Positions 59,130 to 64,000 of a stretch of 64,000 nt of DNA are shown here, in pieces; positions within the stretch are counted from its first letter, which is position 1, and every line of letters starts with the position of its first letter. Under the pieces are notes generated by a model that was not told the DNA's origin, did not search any database, and worked only from the letters and a program-made list of their open reading frames with translations. This DNA is from Candidatus Cryptobacteroides intestinavium. GTDB taxonomy: Bacteria; Bacteroidota; Bacteroidia; Bacteroidales; UBA932. Position numbers and translations under genes: made by a program. The stretch spans positions 39,308 through 103,307 of the forward strand of contig JADIMI010000011.1 in assembly GCA_017694845.1 (NCBI GenBank), given 5' to 3'.

Positions 59130-60698
59130 ATGAAAAAATATCTGATTATAATGGCAGTGCCTCTCATGATGCTTTCCTCGTGCGAGGAGAATATGGAAGA
59201 CCTGTTCCCGTCCGAGTATCAGAAAGTCCTTTCCATCAAGAATTCGGGCCAGTCATCCCTTGTAATGGCTTCGGCTTCGGAGTCATACGTAGTGGATATC
59301 ATCGTCCTGAAGGGAGGCGGGAATCCTTCCTCGGATTCCGAGATGAGTTTCCGGTTGATGACGGATGACGAAGTATCGGAAGAATGGAACTGGTCTCCGT
59401 CCCAGGTTGAAATCATCGGAGAGGAAGGTTTCGAAATCGAGGGAGGGGACAATATCGTTATCCCTGCCGATGAAAGCTATCGCAGGATATCGCTCACACT
59501 GCACCCTTCTGCCATTGCGGCAATGACGAAACAGGACAGCGAGACCTGGATACTGCCGCTCGTTCTCGAAAGCAGTACCGATAATGTCAACCAGGACATG
59601 AACAAGATGCTGTATACCCTCGATCTCCGGGATCTCACTCTGGAATGGGGTGATTTCCAGGAAGAGACCAGGACAGTGGAGATTACCTATCTTGAGCAGC
59701 AGGTGCCTCTGACTATGGTCATGGCGTATGCTGAGGCCAATGAGTTCACTTTTACCGCAACGCTCGATGACTCCAGGACGGACGAACTCGTGACGGCATT
59801 CAATGCCTCTCATGGGACTGATTATCTCGCGCTTCCTGCATCGGCCCTGTCGGCTCCGGAATTTTCCTTTGCTCCAGGGGTGGAGGAATCGACACAGACA
59901 ATTACACTTAGCAGGAAAGGGCTGGAATCCGACAGGACATACCTCCTTCCTATGGATTTTACGGTGTCTGCCGAAGCCGTCTCCAAGTCGGAAGAAATGA
60001 AATATCTGATTGTCACCAATCCCAAGTATTCCATGGAGGATGTGGACCAGACCACGTTCTCGATTGCTTTCACGAATTCCGAGACCGGGTGGGGATGGCA
60101 GGCCTCCAACCTGATCGACGGAGAGACCAATACATTCGGAGCTTCTGCCTGGTCAAGCAACTATAGCGGAGGCATGGCTTCAGATACGGAGGATGACTGG
60201 GTCTATTCTTTCGAGGCGAAAGACAGGTGGCAGCATCATCTGGATTATTATCCTTTCTGTCATTTACAAAGACCGTTATCCGATGTATACATAGTGATAG
60301 ACATGAAAGAGAAAATCACTCTCGGGGCAGTCGGCTTCGGTAAATGGGCAGATAATTTCGGAGATTATTCCCTGAAGTCATGCAAGGTTGATCTTGCGGA
60401 TGAATTCAGTATCAAGTCATATCAGGATGGAGGCAGCATAGCGGATTATTCCGATGTCTCCAACGGTTCGGTAGGATGGAAGAATGCCTTCGATTGCAAG
60501 GATTTACCTAATGTCAAATTGCAGTGTGCATGGTGTGACATTTCGGATACGGATGGAGCATCCCTTCAGTCCGGTCGTTATATGAGACTCAATCCTTACG
60601 AAACGTACAGGAATGATGAGGCAAACAAGAATAATGTTGCCTTCACGGAAATCTATGTAAAGAAAGTCGTGGCCGTGGACGGTGTCAGGTTAGAATAG
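59130..60698 (+). CDS. DUF1735-like plus C-terminal discoidin-like putative surface glycan-binding lipoprotein
   Basis: Lipobox MKKYLIIMAVPLMMLSSC; two DUF1735/BT_3987-like segments; C-terminal ..WQASNLIDGETNTFGASAW..YIVIDMKEKITLGAVGFG.. Confidence 0.8.
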   Translation: MKKYLIIMAVPLMMLSSCEENMEDLFPSEYQKVLSIKNSGQSSLVMASASESYVVDIIVLKGGGNPSSDSEMSFRLMTDDEVSEEWNWSPSQVEIIGEEGFEIEGGDNIVIPADESYRRISLTLHPSAIAAMTKQDSETWILPLVLESSTDNVNQDMNKMLYTLDLRDLTLEWGDFQEETRTVEITYLEQQVPLTMVMAYAEANEFTFTATLDDSRTDELVTAFNASHGTDYLALPASALSAPEFSFAPGVEESTQTITLSRKGLESDRTYLLPMDFTVSAEAVSKSEEMKYLIVTNPKYSMEDVDQTTFSIAFTNSETGWGWQASNLIDGETNTFGASAWSSNYSGGMASDTEDDWVYSFEAKDRWQHHLDYYPFCHLQRPLSDVYIVIDMKEKITLGAVGFGKWADNFGDYSLKSCKVDLADEFSIKSYQDGGSIADYSDVSNGSVGWKNAFDCKDLPNVKLQCAWCDISDTDGASLQSGRYMRLNPYETYRNDEANKNNVAFTEIYVKKVVAVDGVRLE

Positions 60699-60779
60699 AT
60701 GGATCTGCGTTTTAAGAAGCTGTTTGAAAACATTTTCTTAACGCAAAGGAATGCCAAAGGAAGAAATTTTCATGTAAAT

Positions 60780-61793
60780 ATGCGAAAAATGAATTTATTA
60801 TGGATGTTCGCCGCCATGGCGGCAATGTGGGTATCCTGCGGGACGCCTGAAACGGAACAGTCCGGACGGCCAGGAGATGGAGGTGCATCCGTCTCGGGAA
60901 ACGGCGGTTATCTTTTTGTACACATGACGGATCAGAATTATGGCAGGATGTTCTATTCGGTTTCCCGCGACGGTCTTGTATGGGAGACTCTCAATGACGG
61001 CAAAGTCATACTCGAGACATATCTCGGGCATCCGACGCTGACCCGTGGGGGAGACGGGAAATATTATATGATAGGGGTTTCGACCGGCCAGACTCCGCAT
61101 TATCCGGTACTCTGGTTCTCGGATGACCTCGTGGTTTGGGGGCACAGGGACCTGTCTCCCGACATTTTCGATGTTTCGGCATTCAATTATAAGAACGATA
61201 CATATTATTACGGTGCCCCGAAAGTCTGGTACGACTCGGCAAGCGGCCGGTATATCATCACCTGGCATGCCGGGATTACCGGGGTGGACAATGCCCAGGA
61301 GGAGTGGGAGTCCAAACGTACATTCTATATCCTGACAGAGGATTTCGAGACATTCACGCCTGCCGACAGGCTTTTTGATTTTACGGGCGACGATGCGGAC
61401 ATGGCCACTATCGACACCATAATCGAGAAGGAAGGGGATACCTATTATGCCATCATCAAGGATGAGCGGTGGCCGGACAAATGCCCGACAGGCAAGACAA
61501 TCAGAATCGCTTCCTCGTCTTCACTCACCGGGCCGTATACCAATCCGGGTCCTCCGGTGACGCCTGCCTGGAGGGAGGCCCCTTCCATAGTGAGATCGCC
61601 GGACGGTCAGGGTTGGTATCTCTATACGGAGCAGTATCCTACAGCATATGAACTGTACAGATGTTCGTCGCTAGCGGGCAGTATGTGGTCGCAGGTCGCC
61701 TTTACTCCTCCGGTAGCGCGTCACGGATGGGTCATGAGGATAGATGAGACGCAGTATCAGGCGATTGTAGATGCCTATGGGGCTGGAATGTGA
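60780..61793 (+). CDS. GH43-like five-bladed beta-propeller glycosidase (lipoprotein)
   Basis: ..GYLFVHMTDQNYGRMFYSVSRDGLVWETLNDGKVIL.., ..TIDTIIEKEGDTYYAIIKDERW.., ..SSLTGPY.., ..REAPSIVRSPDGQGWYLYTEQY.. Confidence 0.8.
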   Translation: MRKMNLLWMFAAMAAMWVSCGTPETEQSGRPGDGGASVSGNGGYLFVHMTDQNYGRMFYSVSRDGLVWETLNDGKVILETYLGHPTLTRGGDGKYYMIGVSTGQTPHYPVLWFSDDLVVWGHRDLSPDIFDVSAFNYKNDTYYYGAPKVWYDSASGRYIITWHAGITGVDNAQEEWESKRTFYILTEDFETFTPADRLFDFTGDDADMATIDTIIEKEGDTYYAIIKDERWPDKCPTGKTIRIASSSSLTGPYTNPGPPVTPAWREAPSIVRSPDGQGWYLYTEQYPTAYELYRCSSLAGSMWSQVAFTPPVARHGWVMRIDETQYQAIVDAYGAGM

Positions 61794-61856
61794 TGCCTCT
61801 GCTTCCGTCCGGAGTGCGGTACATGAATAATTTTTTCAAATATTTTTCAGAAAAGA

Positions 61857-61887
61857 TTTGGATGTAAAGAAAAAGTCCGTATCTTTG
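61857..61887 (+). promoter_or_regulatory. Bacteroidetes-type promoter upstream of 23S rRNA
   Basis: TTTG (61857-61860), 19 bp, TATCTTTG (61880-61887). Confidence 0.75.
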
Positions 61888-62093
61888 CAGCCCATTTCGG
61901 AAGAAAGGGTGCTCGAAAGAGCTTCAGATACTCCGGAAAGGACAAGATCATTGACAATATTGGGAAAGATAACGAGGTAAAGCAACAAAAGAGAAGCAAG
62001 AAACGAGTCAGCTATATAAAAAGATATAGCGGGATGCAATTTCAAGAAAGGCGAGAGCGAGAGCTCTTGTGAATTCACTCAGAACAGAGAGAA

Positions 62094-64000
<1,907 letters not shown>

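Overview
This window is a Bacteroidales-type chromosomal segment of ordinary coding density. (1) 0-9 kb: small envelope and lipoprotein genes (DUF4251-like, DUF4136-like, OMP beta-barrel), a minus-strand glycan-degradation cluster (GH92; DUF4965 'glutaminase A'-type family; a GH32-derived fragment between them) and an NlpC/P60 hydrolase. (2) 9-18 kb: a radical SAM protein, then a SusC/SusD locus whose only enzymes are two tandem endonuclease/exonuclease/phosphatase (EEP) lipoproteins flanking a discoidin-like lipoprotein. (3) 19.6-29.7 kb: a complex I operon nuoA-B-CD-H-I-J-K-L-M-N without nuoE/F/G. (4) 30-36.7 kb: two tRNAs, ispF, mutL, rhomboid, EEP, Sua5/YrdC and rsmE. (5) 36.7-41.9 kb: a TonB receptor / beta-helix lipoprotein / metallophosphoesterase operon. 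(6) 42-52 kb: guaB, two parvulin-like proteins, a large OstA-like protein, pepT and an OPT transporter. (7) 52-61.8 kb: a polysaccharide-utilisation locus with ECF sigma, FecR, STN-SusC, SusD, a DUF1735-like protein and a GH43-like propeller. (8) 62.1 kb to the end: the 5' two-thirds of a 23S rRNA gene that has its own promoter and no 16S upstream. The most unusual non-coding content is a set of structured intergenic repeats: a 156-bp bipartite element (71+14+71 bp, two copies 28 kb apart), a tandem 59-bp palindromic pair, a REPIN-like GTCATTCTGA family, a 53-bp repeat shared by two loci, and a tandem promoter-bearing hairpin repeat between the OPT transporter and ECF sigma genes. All family calls come from reading protein motifs, with no database searches. 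Numeric identities were counted by eye.
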